Source of the DNA: Micavibrio sp. UBA2020 | Lineage (GTDB): Bacteria; Pseudomonadota; Alphaproteobacteria; Micavibrionales; UBA2020 | Length of the DNA stretch: 29,852 bases | Direction: 5' to 3' | NCBI GenBank assembly: GCA_002334985.1 | Contig: DDBY01000091.1 | Span: forward strand, 1-29,852 | Shown: positions 21,843-29,732 of the stretch, piece after piece | Layout of the letters: each line of letters begins with the position of its first letter | Position numbering within the stretch: position 1 is the first letter of the stretch | Notes under the pieces: generated by a model | Database searches by the model: none | The model's input: the letters and a program-made list of their open reading frames with translations, nothing else | Told to the model about the DNA's origin: nothing | Translations under genes and position numbers: made by a program

Positions 21843-22934
21843 TTAAGGGCCGTGCCTTCTGCGCGCGTCCCTGTATTGTCCTTCGAATTTCTGCGCCATG
21901 GCTTTTTTCTCCGCCTCTTGCAGCATCGTTTTCGGCTGCGGCGCGGAAAAACCCATCATGGGGTCATACATGCTGCGGTTTGTGCCCGGATGGTCTTCGG
22001 CAATTTTCGCGGCGGTGCGGTTGAAACGGTCGCACAGCAAAACATCCGCGCCCGCCTTCAAAAGCAGCGCGGCGGCATCGCCATGCCCCTTGCGCGCGGC
22101 AATCATCAGCGCGGATTCATTATTGTCCTGCGCGTTTTGCGCATCCAGCTGCGCGCCCGCGGCAATCAGTTTGGTGGCCATGCGGATATTGCCCGCCTCG
22201 ATGGCCAGCATCAGCGGCGTGCGGCCTTTGCCGTCGCGCGCATTCACATCCGCGCCCAGCGCCAAAAGCGCATCCATGACAGATACGCGGTGGTCGTTGT
22301 GGGCGGCGGCCAGATGCAGCGCGGTCTGCCCGCTTGCGCCTGCCGCGTTTACATCCGCGCCCAGCCGCACCAGCGTTTGTATCACGCCCGCCGCGTCGTT
22401 CTGCGCCGCCTGCATTACGGGCGTCATGCCGTTTGTATCCGATGCGCGGTTCAAATCCGCGCCCGCGCGCGCCAGAAGCGGGATAAGGTCATAATGATAT
22501 TTCTGCACCGCCAGGACGAGGGCGGGGTTTTTTTCAACCTCGCTGCGCGTATCGATGCCGGGGCTGTTGACCAGCGCCGCACCGCCGCTGCGCAAAACAG
22601 CCTCCAGAATGTCGCCGCGCCCGCGCAAAATAGCGGCGGTGACGGCGTTATAGGTTTTGCTGCCAGTTGTATAGCTGGCGCGCGCGCCGCGTTTCAAAAG
22701 CGCGGCCACGGTTTCGCTATCACCATATTCAATCGCATAGCGCAGCGGCGAATAGCCGTCGGTATTCACGGTATTGACGTCGGCCTTCAGCCTGTCGATG
22801 GCGTCGATGGCGCGGCCTGCATGGCCGCTCTGGCGGCAAACGGCATGAAGATAACGGTTGCCCGATGTATCGACGGCCTGATTGACAGTCGCGCGCGAAG
22901 GGGGGTCAAGGCGTTCAATGCTTGGCGGCAGCAA
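21843..22934 (-). CDS. Ankyrin-repeat protein 6 (about 9 repeats)
   Basis: This 363-residue protein has about nine ankyrin units, from GNRYLHAVCRQSGHAGRAIDAI to DRFNRTAAKIAED. The central ones are closest to consensus (GASGQTALHLAAAHNDHRVSVMDALLALGADVNAR, DGKGRTPLMLAIEAGNIRMATKL). After residue about 310 a non-repeat tail carries a charged helix (KTMLQEAEKKAMAQKFEGQYRDARRRHGP). The start is an unusual TTG at 22934: AAAGGA lies at ideal spacing (8 bases) and no ATG or GTG is near. It follows ankyrin gene 7 after 86 bases. Confidence 0.9.
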   Translation of the reverse strand: MLPPSIERLDPPSRATVNQAVDTSGNRYLHAVCRQSGHAGRAIDAIDRLKADVNTVNTDGYSPLRYAIEYGDSETVAALLKRGARASYTTGSKTYNAVTAAILRGRGDILEAVLRSGGAALVNSPGIDTRSEVEKNPALVLAVQKYHYDLIPLLARAGADLNRASDTNGMTPVMQAAQNDAAGVIQTLVRLGADVNAAGASGQTALHLAAAHNDHRVSVMDALLALGADVNARDGKGRTPLMLAIEAGNIRMATKLIAAGAQLDAQNAQDNNESALMIAARKGHGDAAALLLKAGADVLLCDRFNRTAAKIAEDHPGTNRSMYDPMMGFSAPQPKTMLQEAEKKAMAQKFEGQYRDARRRHGP

Positions 22935-23020
22935 CGGGCTTGTCCTTTCCTTGTGCGGTTTCGGGTTTCGCAGGTCTGCACATCGCGCGGGCTTGCGCCG
23001 ATATCAGACTTCGGCAAGTA

Positions 23021-24283
23021 TTATGGCCGATATCCGCCGCCGTTAGAAGGCGGTTTTTTGTCAAAACGCCGCGGCAGGCCGCCGCGCGGGCGGCGGTTTT
23101 GCAAATTGAAGCGTTTTTTCAAACGCCCATTTTCCAATACAGGGCGGCCGCCTTTGCGCCATTCATCCTGCGCGCGCAAAACAATGGCGCGGGTGGTTTC
23201 CTGCACGGGCGCCTGGCACAAAAGGTCGGGCGTGCGTCCGCGCTGGTCTTTCAAAAGCGGGTCTGCGCCCATCGCCACCAGTGTTTTCACCACGTCGCGG
23301 CGGTTGTGGTGCGCCGCGATATGCAGCGGTGTCTGCCCGATACGGTCGGGCGCGTTGATGTCCGCCCCGTGGTCCAGCAGGATAAGAATGGTGTCGACGG
23401 TGTAATGATGCGCGGCGAAATGCAGGGCGGTTTCGCGGTAATGGCTGAGGCGCGTGACATCCGCGCCCTTGTCGAGCAGCAATTTCATCGCCTCCGGAAA
23501 ATCGGCCTTGGCGGCAATCATCAGCGGCGTTTCGCCCCACAGGTTCGCGGCCTTGTCGCCGTCCGCACCGTTTTTAAGCAAAAGCTTTATCATCGGCAAA
23601 GCCTCCGCCCGCGTCTTGCGGTGCAAAAGCAGCCAGTGCAGCGGCGTGTGGCCTTCGCTATCGCGCTTGTTGACGTCAATGCCATGGTCGATGAAACGCT
23701 GCACAACCGCGCCGTGCCCCTCGCGCAGGGCAAGGCGGAAGGCGTCGGCATGCGTGCGCCCGATGGCGCAAACGTCGTTCATGCGCGCATGTTCGCTATG
23801 GCGCAGAAAAATATCTATCATTGCGGGGTTTTCGCATTTGGCGGCCAGATGCCATGCGTTCATGCCGTCTTTGTCCGCCGGGTTTTTCAGCGTCGGGTCG
23901 GCGCCGCTTGCCAGTAAAAACGCGGCCGCATCCACATGCCCGTGCGCAATCGCCAGCATCAGCGGGGTTTCGCCCGCATGGGTGCGCGTATCAATATTTT
24001 TTTGCGTCGCCAGTATCAGGCGGCAAATATCGGCCTGCCCGTGCTGCGCGGCCAGATGCAGCGGGCTGCGGCCCAGCGGATCCCCGGTTTTCGCGCTGGC
24101 GCCCGCGGCCATCAGTGCGGGCACGGCGGTATAAAGGCCGGATTCGATAGCATCGTGCAAAAGGCTGCGGCCTTTGTCGTCGATGTCGTCGGCGAAGCTG
24201 GAAAGAACGGGGTTGTCGAGCGCTTCTCTCAGCGCTGTTTCATCGCCGGCGGCGATAAGGCTGCGCAGATAGGCGCCGCTCAC
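23021..24283 (-). CDS. Ankyrin-repeat protein 7 (about 10-11 repeats)
   Basis: This 420-residue protein starts with GTG at 24283, overlapping the TGA of ankyrin gene 8 as GTGA, so the two are translationally coupled. Ankyrin units run from DDKGRSLLHDAIESGLYTAV through DPLGRSPLHLAAQHGQADIC, THAGETPLMLAIAHGHVDAA and SHYRETALHFAAHHYTVDTI to DRIGQTPLHIAAHHNRRDVV. Several helices are unusually His-rich. The C-terminal 50 residues are strongly basic and Pro/Gly-rich (RLKKRFNLQNRRPRGG, then DKKPPSNGGGYRP). There is no signal peptide. The coupling suggests that proteins 7 and 8 are needed together, perhaps in one complex. Confidence 0.92.
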   Translation of the reverse strand: MSGAYLRSLIAAGDETALREALDNPVLSSFADDIDDKGRSLLHDAIESGLYTAVPALMAAGASAKTGDPLGRSPLHLAAQHGQADICRLILATQKNIDTRTHAGETPLMLAIAHGHVDAAAFLLASGADPTLKNPADKDGMNAWHLAAKCENPAMIDIFLRHSEHARMNDVCAIGRTHADAFRLALREGHGAVVQRFIDHGIDVNKRDSEGHTPLHWLLLHRKTRAEALPMIKLLLKNGADGDKAANLWGETPLMIAAKADFPEAMKLLLDKGADVTRLSHYRETALHFAAHHYTVDTILILLDHGADINAPDRIGQTPLHIAAHHNRRDVVKTLVAMGADPLLKDQRGRTPDLLCQAPVQETTRAIVLRAQDEWRKGGRPVLENGRLKKRFNLQNRRPRGGLPRRFDKKPPSNGGGYRP

Positions 24284-25695
24284 AAATCATACTCCGCGCC
24301 GCGGGGTTTTTGTTTGCGCCGCGCGCGCGTTTGCGGGGCGAGTTTTTCTTCAATCATCGCCACAATCGTATGCGCATTCGCCGCGCCTGCGTATTCGTTC
24401 ACCACGTTGTCGCGCGCGTAGGATAGCGCCGATTTGCCGCGCGCATCGAACAACATCGGGTTCGCGCCCGCATCCAGCAAACGCCGCACTGTATGCGGGT
24501 TGTCGTCTTTGGCGGCCGCAATCAGCGGGGTCGAGGCGTCTTTCATGTGCCGCGCATCGGGGCTGGCGCCCGCTTGCAACAGCGCATCCAGCGCGCGCGG
24601 GTTTTTCAGCGCGTGGAAAACCGCGTTCATGCCGTCGTTGTCGCAGAGGTCTTTGTTGACAGGATGCGCCAGCAGCGCATTCAGGGCGCCAAGGCGGTCG
24701 ATGTTTGCCGCTGCCGCCATCAGGGGGGTGCGGCCCGTCGCGGGGTCGGCGATGTCGGGGTCGGCACCGCGCGCCAGCAGCAGGGAAATGATTTTTTCGC
24801 GCGCAGCATCGTCGCGCAGCTCCGGCGTTGTCACGGCGAAATAAAGCGGCGTACCATGGGCGTTTTGATGGTTGATGTCCGCGCCGCTTTTGGTCAAAAG
24901 CCCGACCAGTTCGGCATCGCCGCGGCGGATGGCGGCTTGCAGCGGCGAGATGCCTTCGGCGTCTTCGGCGTTCAGCGGCGTGCCGCGCGCGATGATTTTG
25001 CGGGCAATCGCGCCCTGTCCGCGCTCTACCGCCAGTTGAAAGGCGGTGCGGCGTTTTTCGTCGGTCTTTGCGTAAAGCTCGTTCATTTTCGCAATGACCT
25101 GCGGGTCGTCCAGCAGCACATCGGCAACATCGGCTTGTGCGCGCATAATCGAAATCAAAAGCGGGGTAGAGCCGTTATTGGTGGTGTCGTTGGCACCCGC
25201 GCCGGCCTTGAGCAGTGCGCCGACCAACTGCGGTTTGCCCTTTTCACAGGCGCGGTGCAGCAGGTTCCAGCCGTCGGTGCTGTTGCCGGGCAGATAGCCG
25301 CCGTGGCGCGCCAGAAGCTCGGTCATTTCCGCTTTGCCGAAATTCACGGCGTCGTTCAGCGGCAGCTCGTCCGGTTTGTCTTTTTTGCCGGTGCGCGGGT
25401 TCGCTTTGTGTTCGAGCAAAAGCGCGGCCATGTCGGCAAGGTTGCCGCGGGCGCAGATATGCAGCGCGGTATCGCCGTCTTTGTTGTGCTGGTTGGGGTC
25501 GAAGCCCGCCTCCAGCGCCGCTTTCACTTCGTCGAATTTGCGGGATTTCACGGCGCGGAAAAATTTATCCGTGTCGGTCGGTTTGCGCGTCGGGTCGATG
25601 TTCGCCATTTTGCCGAACATATCCGATACCCGCCCGAAGATTTTATCAATCGGGTCGCCGTCGTCCGGGCTGTTGGGCTGGTTGTCGTTGCTCAT
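24280..25695 (-). CDS. Ankyrin-repeat protein 8 (about 12 repeats)
   Basis: This 471-residue protein begins with an Asp/Asn/Pro-rich segment and an amphipathic helix (DKIFGRVSDMFGKMANI), followed by a capping repeat (DTDKFFRAVKSRKFDEVKAALEAGFDPNQH) and about eleven more ankyrin units. Typical ones are NKDGDTALHICARGNLADMA, DAEGISPLQAAIRRGDAELV and DPATGRTPLMAAAANIDRLG. The C-terminus is basic (APQTRARRKQKPRGAEYDL). ATG 25695 has only a weak ribosome-binding site. A candidate promoter lies at 25772-25800. It is the first gene of a likely 8-7-6-5 transcription unit, since no terminator is seen until after gene 5. Confidence 0.92.
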   Translation of the reverse strand: MSNDNQPNSPDDGDPIDKIFGRVSDMFGKMANIDPTRKPTDTDKFFRAVKSRKFDEVKAALEAGFDPNQHNKDGDTALHICARGNLADMAALLLEHKANPRTGKKDKPDELPLNDAVNFGKAEMTELLARHGGYLPGNSTDGWNLLHRACEKGKPQLVGALLKAGAGANDTTNNGSTPLLISIMRAQADVADVLLDDPQVIAKMNELYAKTDEKRRTAFQLAVERGQGAIARKIIARGTPLNAEDAEGISPLQAAIRRGDAELVGLLTKSGADINHQNAHGTPLYFAVTTPELRDDAAREKIISLLLARGADPDIADPATGRTPLMAAAANIDRLGALNALLAHPVNKDLCDNDGMNAVFHALKNPRALDALLQAGASPDARHMKDASTPLIAAAKDDNPHTVRRLLDAGANPMLFDARGKSALSYARDNVVNEYAGAANAHTIVAMIEEKLAPQTRARRKQKPRGAEYDL

Positions 25696-25771
25696 GCCTG
25701 CCGCGCCTGTAGCCTTATGGGCTGCTGCGCCTTCTCCGGTTGCGTGAAATCAGTGTTGTATGGGTCTTTGC

Positions 25772-25800
25772 GGTATAGCATGCAGGGGCGGGGGCGGCAA
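25772..25800 (-). promoter_or_regulatory. Sigma-70-like promoter of ankyrin gene 8
   Basis: On the minus strand TTGCCG (25800-25795), a 17-base spacer and TATACC (25777-25772) match sigma-70 boxes at 4 of 6 positions each. Transcription would start about 70 bases before ATG 25695. It lies in the 172-base gap after ankyrin gene 9. Confidence 0.4.
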
Positions 25801-25867
25801 CCGCTTATGAAAAGATTCGGAGGCGTGGCTCACGCCGTTTTCGCGCTGCACCGCAGCGTATGGGCGC

Positions 25868-27337
25868 TTATGCGTCAGGCGTCGCGGGTTTAGGGGCGCT
25901 GCCGTTTTTCATATTGATGAAACGCTCTTGCGCGCGCTGGATGTCACCGACCATGGTTTGCCCGCGCCCCTTCTGGCGGGCAAGGTCGATGGCGACGCGC
26001 CCCATGCTGTCGGCCTGCATCGGATTCGCGCCGTGGTCGAGCAGCAGCGTAACCATGAACGGAAAATCGCCGGCGATAGCGGCATGCAGCGGCGGCTCGC
26101 TCAACGGGGCAAGGTTGGGGTTTGCGCCTTTTTGCAACAAAAGTGATGCGGGCACCACAAGGTTACGCAGCGCGCAGAGCAAAAGCGGACTCATGCCCTG
26201 CGTGTTTTTGACATTCACATCCGCGCCAGCGGCAATAATTTTTTCTGCCATGTCGCTTTGCCCGTTTTGCAACGCGGCCTGCAACGGGTATTCGCCGCCG
26301 CGCGTCGGGCGGTTCATATCGACCTTGCCGCTTTGAAGCATATAATCCGCAACGTCTGAATGGTCATAGAACAGCGCGTCGTAAAACGCCTGCGTGCGCG
26401 ATTGCAGCGCGTCGTCTTCGTTTGTTTCGGTGGCGACGTCTTCCATCAAATATTTCACGCCCGCCAAAAATCCGCCCCAGCCCGCGATGTTCAGCGGTGT
26501 GCGTTTCTCATCGTCTTTCAAATGCGCATCCGCGCCAAGCTCGCAGAGCGCGCGCATGGCCTCCGCGCTTTTGTGGATGACGGCGGTGTGCAGCGCGCTA
26601 TAACCTGCGTTGGCGGTGCGGTCGATATCGGCGTGGCCTTCGCAGACCAGCGTGTAAATCATGCCTGCGTCGTTGCGCTCCGCCGCCGCGTGCAAGGGTG
26701 TCATGTTCTGCGCATCGGGAATGTTCGGGTTTGCGCCCGCGTGCAGCAAAATCCGCACGGCCTCTTCTGCGCCTGCACGCACCGCGGCCATCAGCGGCGT
26801 CATTTTCGCTGCGCTTTCCATGCGGGTTTGCAGATTCAGCGCGCCGCCTGCGGGCAGTAAAATGCGCAGCGCCGCCGTGTCGTTCATTTCGGCTGCCAGA
26901 TGCAGGATATTTTTGTGGCCCATATCCGCCGTCGCGATATGCGCGCCCATGCGCGCCAGATATTCCAGCGCGCGGTATTCCTGCTGCTCCAGCGCGCGCA
27001 TCATCGGCGTTTTGCCGTTTACATCGGGCGTATCCGGCGATGCGCCGATGTCGAGCAGTGCCTCGATAGTTTTAACATCCCCGCGCGCGGCGGCTTCGCT
27101 GATGGCGCTGCCTTGGGCGGCGGTGCTGTTAAGCGCGCCTGCATCCATCTGCGCCATGAGACGCAAAGCACCGTGCAGGCCTGCGCGCGCCGCGATATGC
27201 CATGCGGTATCGCCATCGGCGTTTTCTTGCAAAAACGGCGCGCCGTCCGCAATCAGGCGCAGGGCGGTTTTTTCATCCCCGCGTTTCAGCGCGGTGAAAA
27301 GTGAATCTGCTGATGTGTTAAATGCGCGGCGGCTCAT
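25868..27337 (-). CDS. Ankyrin-repeat protein 9 (about 14 repeats)
   Basis: This 489-residue protein consists of about fourteen ankyrin units, starting with the cap SADSLFTALKRGDEKTALRLIADGAPFLQE. Clear units are NADGDTAWHIAARAGLHGAL, DVNGKTPMMRALEQQEYRAL, DAQNMTPLHAAAERNDAGMI and NTQGMSPLLLCALRNLVVPA. An acidic insertion (EDVATETNEDDALQSRTQAF) breaks the solenoid around residue 310. The C-terminus ends SAPKPATPDA. The start is ATG 27337, overlapping the TGA of the metallopeptidase gene as ATGA and preceded by AAAGG at 9 bases; a start at 27403 would lie inside that gene. The coupling ties this protein to the metallopeptidase. Confidence 0.92.
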   Translation of the reverse strand: MSRRAFNTSADSLFTALKRGDEKTALRLIADGAPFLQENADGDTAWHIAARAGLHGALRLMAQMDAGALNSTAAQGSAISEAAARGDVKTIEALLDIGASPDTPDVNGKTPMMRALEQQEYRALEYLARMGAHIATADMGHKNILHLAAEMNDTAALRILLPAGGALNLQTRMESAAKMTPLMAAVRAGAEEAVRILLHAGANPNIPDAQNMTPLHAAAERNDAGMIYTLVCEGHADIDRTANAGYSALHTAVIHKSAEAMRALCELGADAHLKDDEKRTPLNIAGWGGFLAGVKYLMEDVATETNEDDALQSRTQAFYDALFYDHSDVADYMLQSGKVDMNRPTRGGEYPLQAALQNGQSDMAEKIIAAGADVNVKNTQGMSPLLLCALRNLVVPASLLLQKGANPNLAPLSEPPLHAAIAGDFPFMVTLLLDHGANPMQADSMGRVAIDLARQKGRGQTMVGDIQRAQERFINMKNGSAPKPATPDA

Positions 27338-28371
27338 GCTTGCGGACCTTTCGCGGCGGGTGTGCTGTTTGCAGGCGACGGCGCATAAACGGGCGCGCGC
27401 CATGCGGCGGCATCCGGCGCAATACCTGCGTCCGCGCGCATATCCGCAAGCCGTTCAAGCCGCGCCAGCGTCTGCGCCGATACGGCGGCAAGGCGCGCAT
27501 CTGCGATGTCGGTCACGTCGCGGTTCTTGAGCATATAGGGCGTATCATGACCGTCCAGCCGCGCGATGAAACCGGCGCTGTCCGTTTCCTGCACAAAGCT
27601 TTGCGCATCGCGCACAATCGCGCTGTCCAGCTTTTCGATGCGGGTCATGATAATATTCTCATACGTCGCGCGCAGATTGATGTCGTAGTAAAACGCGCGG
27701 AAACACGCGGCCATGATACGCGCATCGTCCAGACTGCCGTCCTGCAGCCGCGGCGCGATGTTTGCTACCAGTGCGGGCAGGGTGGCGATTTCTGTTTTTT
27801 CCGCGGCCATCTGCGCCATGCCGTCAAATTTTATGCGCGCGGCGTTTTCAGCAGGGGCGGGATATTCAAGTTCCAGCGCGATTTTGATTTCGTATGCCCG
27901 CGCATCCGCTTCGATAGCCAGAAATTTTTTCAGCGCATGCAGCGGATGCTCTTTGATGACATTCAGCGTCACGCCGCCGTTTGCGAACTGGCTGACATGC
28001 GCAAGTTCATGCCCGAGGGTGAGGGCAAGCAGGCGCGGGTCTTGTTCTTTGGCCAGAAAAACGATTTTCTGTTCCCAATCCACATAGCCGCGCGTGCTGT
28101 TTTGAGTCTCTGCATCATCCATGAAAACAATACCGACATCGGCGGCCATCGCGCTTTGCATCAGGCGGCGGCCTGTGGCGCTCTGGGCGAGGATGAACAG
28201 CGCTTCCTCTGCCGTTTGCTCAAACCCGTGCAGCTCCGGCGTGTCAAAAACGGTGATATCCGGCGCGTCCGCTGCCGTACCTTGCGGGCGCGTATAGGGG
28301 GGCGTGCCGCCGCCGCCGCGGTTTTGTGCCGCGTCCTGAAAATCCGGTGCTGGAGAAAAGTGCTTCGCCAT
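27334..28371 (-). CDS. Putative zinc metallopeptidase (HExxH)
   Basis: This 345-residue protein has the zinc motif LGHELAHVSQF (HELAH at residues 121-125, with catalytic Glu 122), preceded by YVDWEQKIVFLAKEQDPRLLALT and followed about 28 residues later by LAIEADARAYE, where Glu 154 could be the third ligand as in gluzincins. The rest is helical with a Pro/Ala-rich tail (YAPSPANSTPAAKGPQA). There is no signal peptide, so it acts in the cytosol or after direct secretion. I cannot assign a named family with certainty. ATG 28371 lacks a ribosome-binding site, but the TTG at 28434 would lie upstream of the predicted transcription start. It is the promoter-proximal gene of a two-gene unit with ankyrin gene 9, the stop and start overlapping as ATGA. 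Confidence 0.8.
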   Translation of the reverse strand: MAKHFSPAPDFQDAAQNRGGGGTPPYTRPQGTAADAPDITVFDTPELHGFEQTAEEALFILAQSATGRRLMQSAMAADVGIVFMDDAETQNSTRGYVDWEQKIVFLAKEQDPRLLALTLGHELAHVSQFANGGVTLNVIKEHPLHALKKFLAIEADARAYEIKIALELEYPAPAENAARIKFDGMAQMAAEKTEIATLPALVANIAPRLQDGSLDDARIMAACFRAFYYDINLRATYENIIMTRIEKLDSAIVRDAQSFVQETDSAGFIARLDGHDTPYMLKNRDVTDIADARLAAVSAQTLARLERLADMRADAGIAPDAAAWRAPVYAPSPANSTPAAKGPQA

Positions 28372-28423
28372 CAAAAAGCCCGCATGCCGCCGAATAAAAT
28401 TGAAAAACCCTTGAGTCGTTTCA

Positions 28424-28452
28424 AACCTACACAATATGAAAAGAAGTGTAAA
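28424..28452 (-). promoter_or_regulatory. Candidate promoter of the metallopeptidase-ankyrin 9 unit
   Basis: On the minus strand TTTACA (28452-28447), a 17-base spacer and TAGGTT (28429-28424) lie about 50 bases before ATG 28371. The -35 box is good and the -10 box is weak. Confidence 0.35.
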
Positions 28453-28459
28453 GCAGCCC

Positions 28460-28488
28460 TTGCATCGCCAGGCAGAAAAAGATTTATT
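28460..28488 (+). promoter_or_regulatory. Candidate promoter reading toward dotI
   Basis: On the plus strand TTGCAT (28460-28465), a 17-base spacer and TTTATT (28483-28488) lie in an A/T-rich patch. It would give a long leader of roughly 325 bases before dotI. It sits back-to-back with the minus-strand promoter at 28424-28452. Confidence 0.3.
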
Positions 28489-28819
28489 AAATATCTTTAA
28501 AAAACAATAATTTAGTTAATTTTTCGCCGGGCGCGGCATCTGTGCGGCCTGCGCGGCGTTTATAATAGAAAGTAAGGGCAAGACGGGGCGGCACGGACGG
28601 CGTTCCCGCGCGGGGATGCGCGCTTCCTGTGGCCTTGGCGAAACACCTCTTGGGGCAGATGGGCGGGCGAAACAAAGCCTGTTGCGGTAAGCCGCTGAAT
28701 AAAATAGTATTTCACTCTGGGGTTGAAAGCCGCTTTGCGGCGGCTTGTCTGCTCTGCCGCCTGCCGCGCCTCTGGCACGGGCGGAGACACTGGGGACAGC
28801 GCAAGGGGATATATATAGT
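28489..28819 (+). other. Untranslated region upstream of dotI
   Basis: No gene is supported here. The left part (to about 28545) is A/T-rich; the right part is GC-rich with two hairpins, AAGCCGC / GCGGCTT (about 28728-28747) and an imperfect CCGCC...GGCGG stem (about 28759-28786). AAGGGG (28803-28808) followed by an A/T run precedes the dotI ATG by 11 bases, rather far for a ribosome-binding site. Structure in this leader could regulate translation of the secretion genes. Confidence 0.4.
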
Positions 28820-29701
28820 ATGGCCGAAGCCGGACGCGATACGAACGAAACGCAAACCGACGTGGACAACCACATCGACCCTGCGGCGACAGATGCGCCC
28901 AAGGCGGATAACAATCCGATGTCTATGTTGGGCAAGGTGCTTGGCGGTAAACCTGCCGCGCCCACGCCCGCCGATGCAACCGAAACGCCCGCTGCGCCGA
29001 AAACGGCAGCTGGCAAAAAAGGTTCCGGCACGGCTGCTGCCGGCGGCCCCGCCAAGCCCGCACCGCTGCCGGGCGGCCCTTTGGTCAGCGTGGTTACGCG
29101 CAACGAATTTTACCGCGACGGTTTTCGCAACCTCATCAAAATCGTTATTCTCGAAGGCATCATCATCATCGGGCTTATCCTGACGTTGATTGTGCATATC
29201 AACAACGCGGTTGCCTATGACCGCTATTTCGCGACCACGGCGGACGGCCGCATCATGCAGCTCTCGCCGCTGAACGAGCGTTTCCTCACCGACTCCGCGC
29301 TGGTGTCGTGGGTGGCGCAGGCCGCGACCGAGGTTATGACTTTCGGTTTCCACGATTATCAGCGCCGCTTGCAGGCGGCATCGCGCCACTTCACCAAAAC
29401 CGGCTGGGAAAGCTTCTCCTCCGCGATGGAAAAAGCGCGCATCATCGAAGCGGTGACAGAGCAGCGGCAGGTCGTCGTCGCCTCACCGCGCAGCGCGCCG
29501 GTTATCCGCCAGCACGGCGTTGCCGGCGGTAAATACCGCTGGGTACTTGAAATGCCGCTGCAGGTTGAATACCGCGCGTCGTCGCAGGCGCGCACCGAAA
29601 ACCTTGTTCTGCGCATCGTGGTTGAGCGTGTATCTTCGCTTGAGAATCCCTCGGGCGTCGGCATCCAGCAATGGCTCGCCATCCAGCAGCGTACGCAGTA
29701 A
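28820..29701 (+). CDS. dotI: Dot/Icm type IVB secretion inner-membrane protein DotI/IcmL
   Basis: This 293-residue protein belongs to the DotI/IcmL (TraM-related) family of the Dot/Icm core complex. The signature is VVTRNEFYRDGFRNLIKI (residues 91-108), directly followed by a single membrane segment (about 107-127: VILEGIIIIGLILTLIV). The periplasmic domain follows (YDRYFATTADGRIMQLSPLNERFLTDSALVSWVAQAATEVMTFGFHDYQ...WLAIQQRTQ). The cytosolic N-terminus (1-88) is a long Ala/Pro/Lys-rich extension without clear fold. DotI forms a ring at the inner membrane linked to substrate transfer. The start is ATG 28820 because the cytosolic region begins there and the upstream frame is shadow sequence. 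It is followed by a second gene with the same YRDG-type motif, as expected for a dot/icm cluster. Confidence 0.9.
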   Translation: MAEAGRDTNETQTDVDNHIDPAATDAPKADNNPMSMLGKVLGGKPAAPTPADATETPAAPKTAAGKKGSGTAAAGGPAKPAPLPGGPLVSVVTRNEFYRDGFRNLIKIVILEGIIIIGLILTLIVHINNAVAYDRYFATTADGRIMQLSPLNERFLTDSALVSWVAQAATEVMTFGFHDYQRRLQAASRHFTKTGWESFSSAMEKARIIEAVTEQRQVVVASPRSAPVIRQHGVAGGKYRWVLEMPLQVEYRASSQARTENLVLRIVVERVSSLENPSGVGIQQWLAIQQRTQ

Positions 29702-29732
29702 GCCGCGTATATAACAGGGCAGGGGGAAAGCC

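Noticed and set aside
20109..23405. Plus-strand open frame of 1098 codons antisense to ankyrin genes 5, 6 and 7
   Set aside because: It runs across three well-supported ankyrin genes and the gaps between them, has Arg/Gln/His-rich repetitive sequence without a family, and arises because repeated ankyrin codons lack stops in this antisense frame.
15553..27337. Regularly spaced short repeats suggesting a CRISPR array
   Set aside because: Spacing is about 99 bases (33 codons), the repeats are coding (TPLHLAA-type), vary in sequence and stay in frame: they are ankyrin units.
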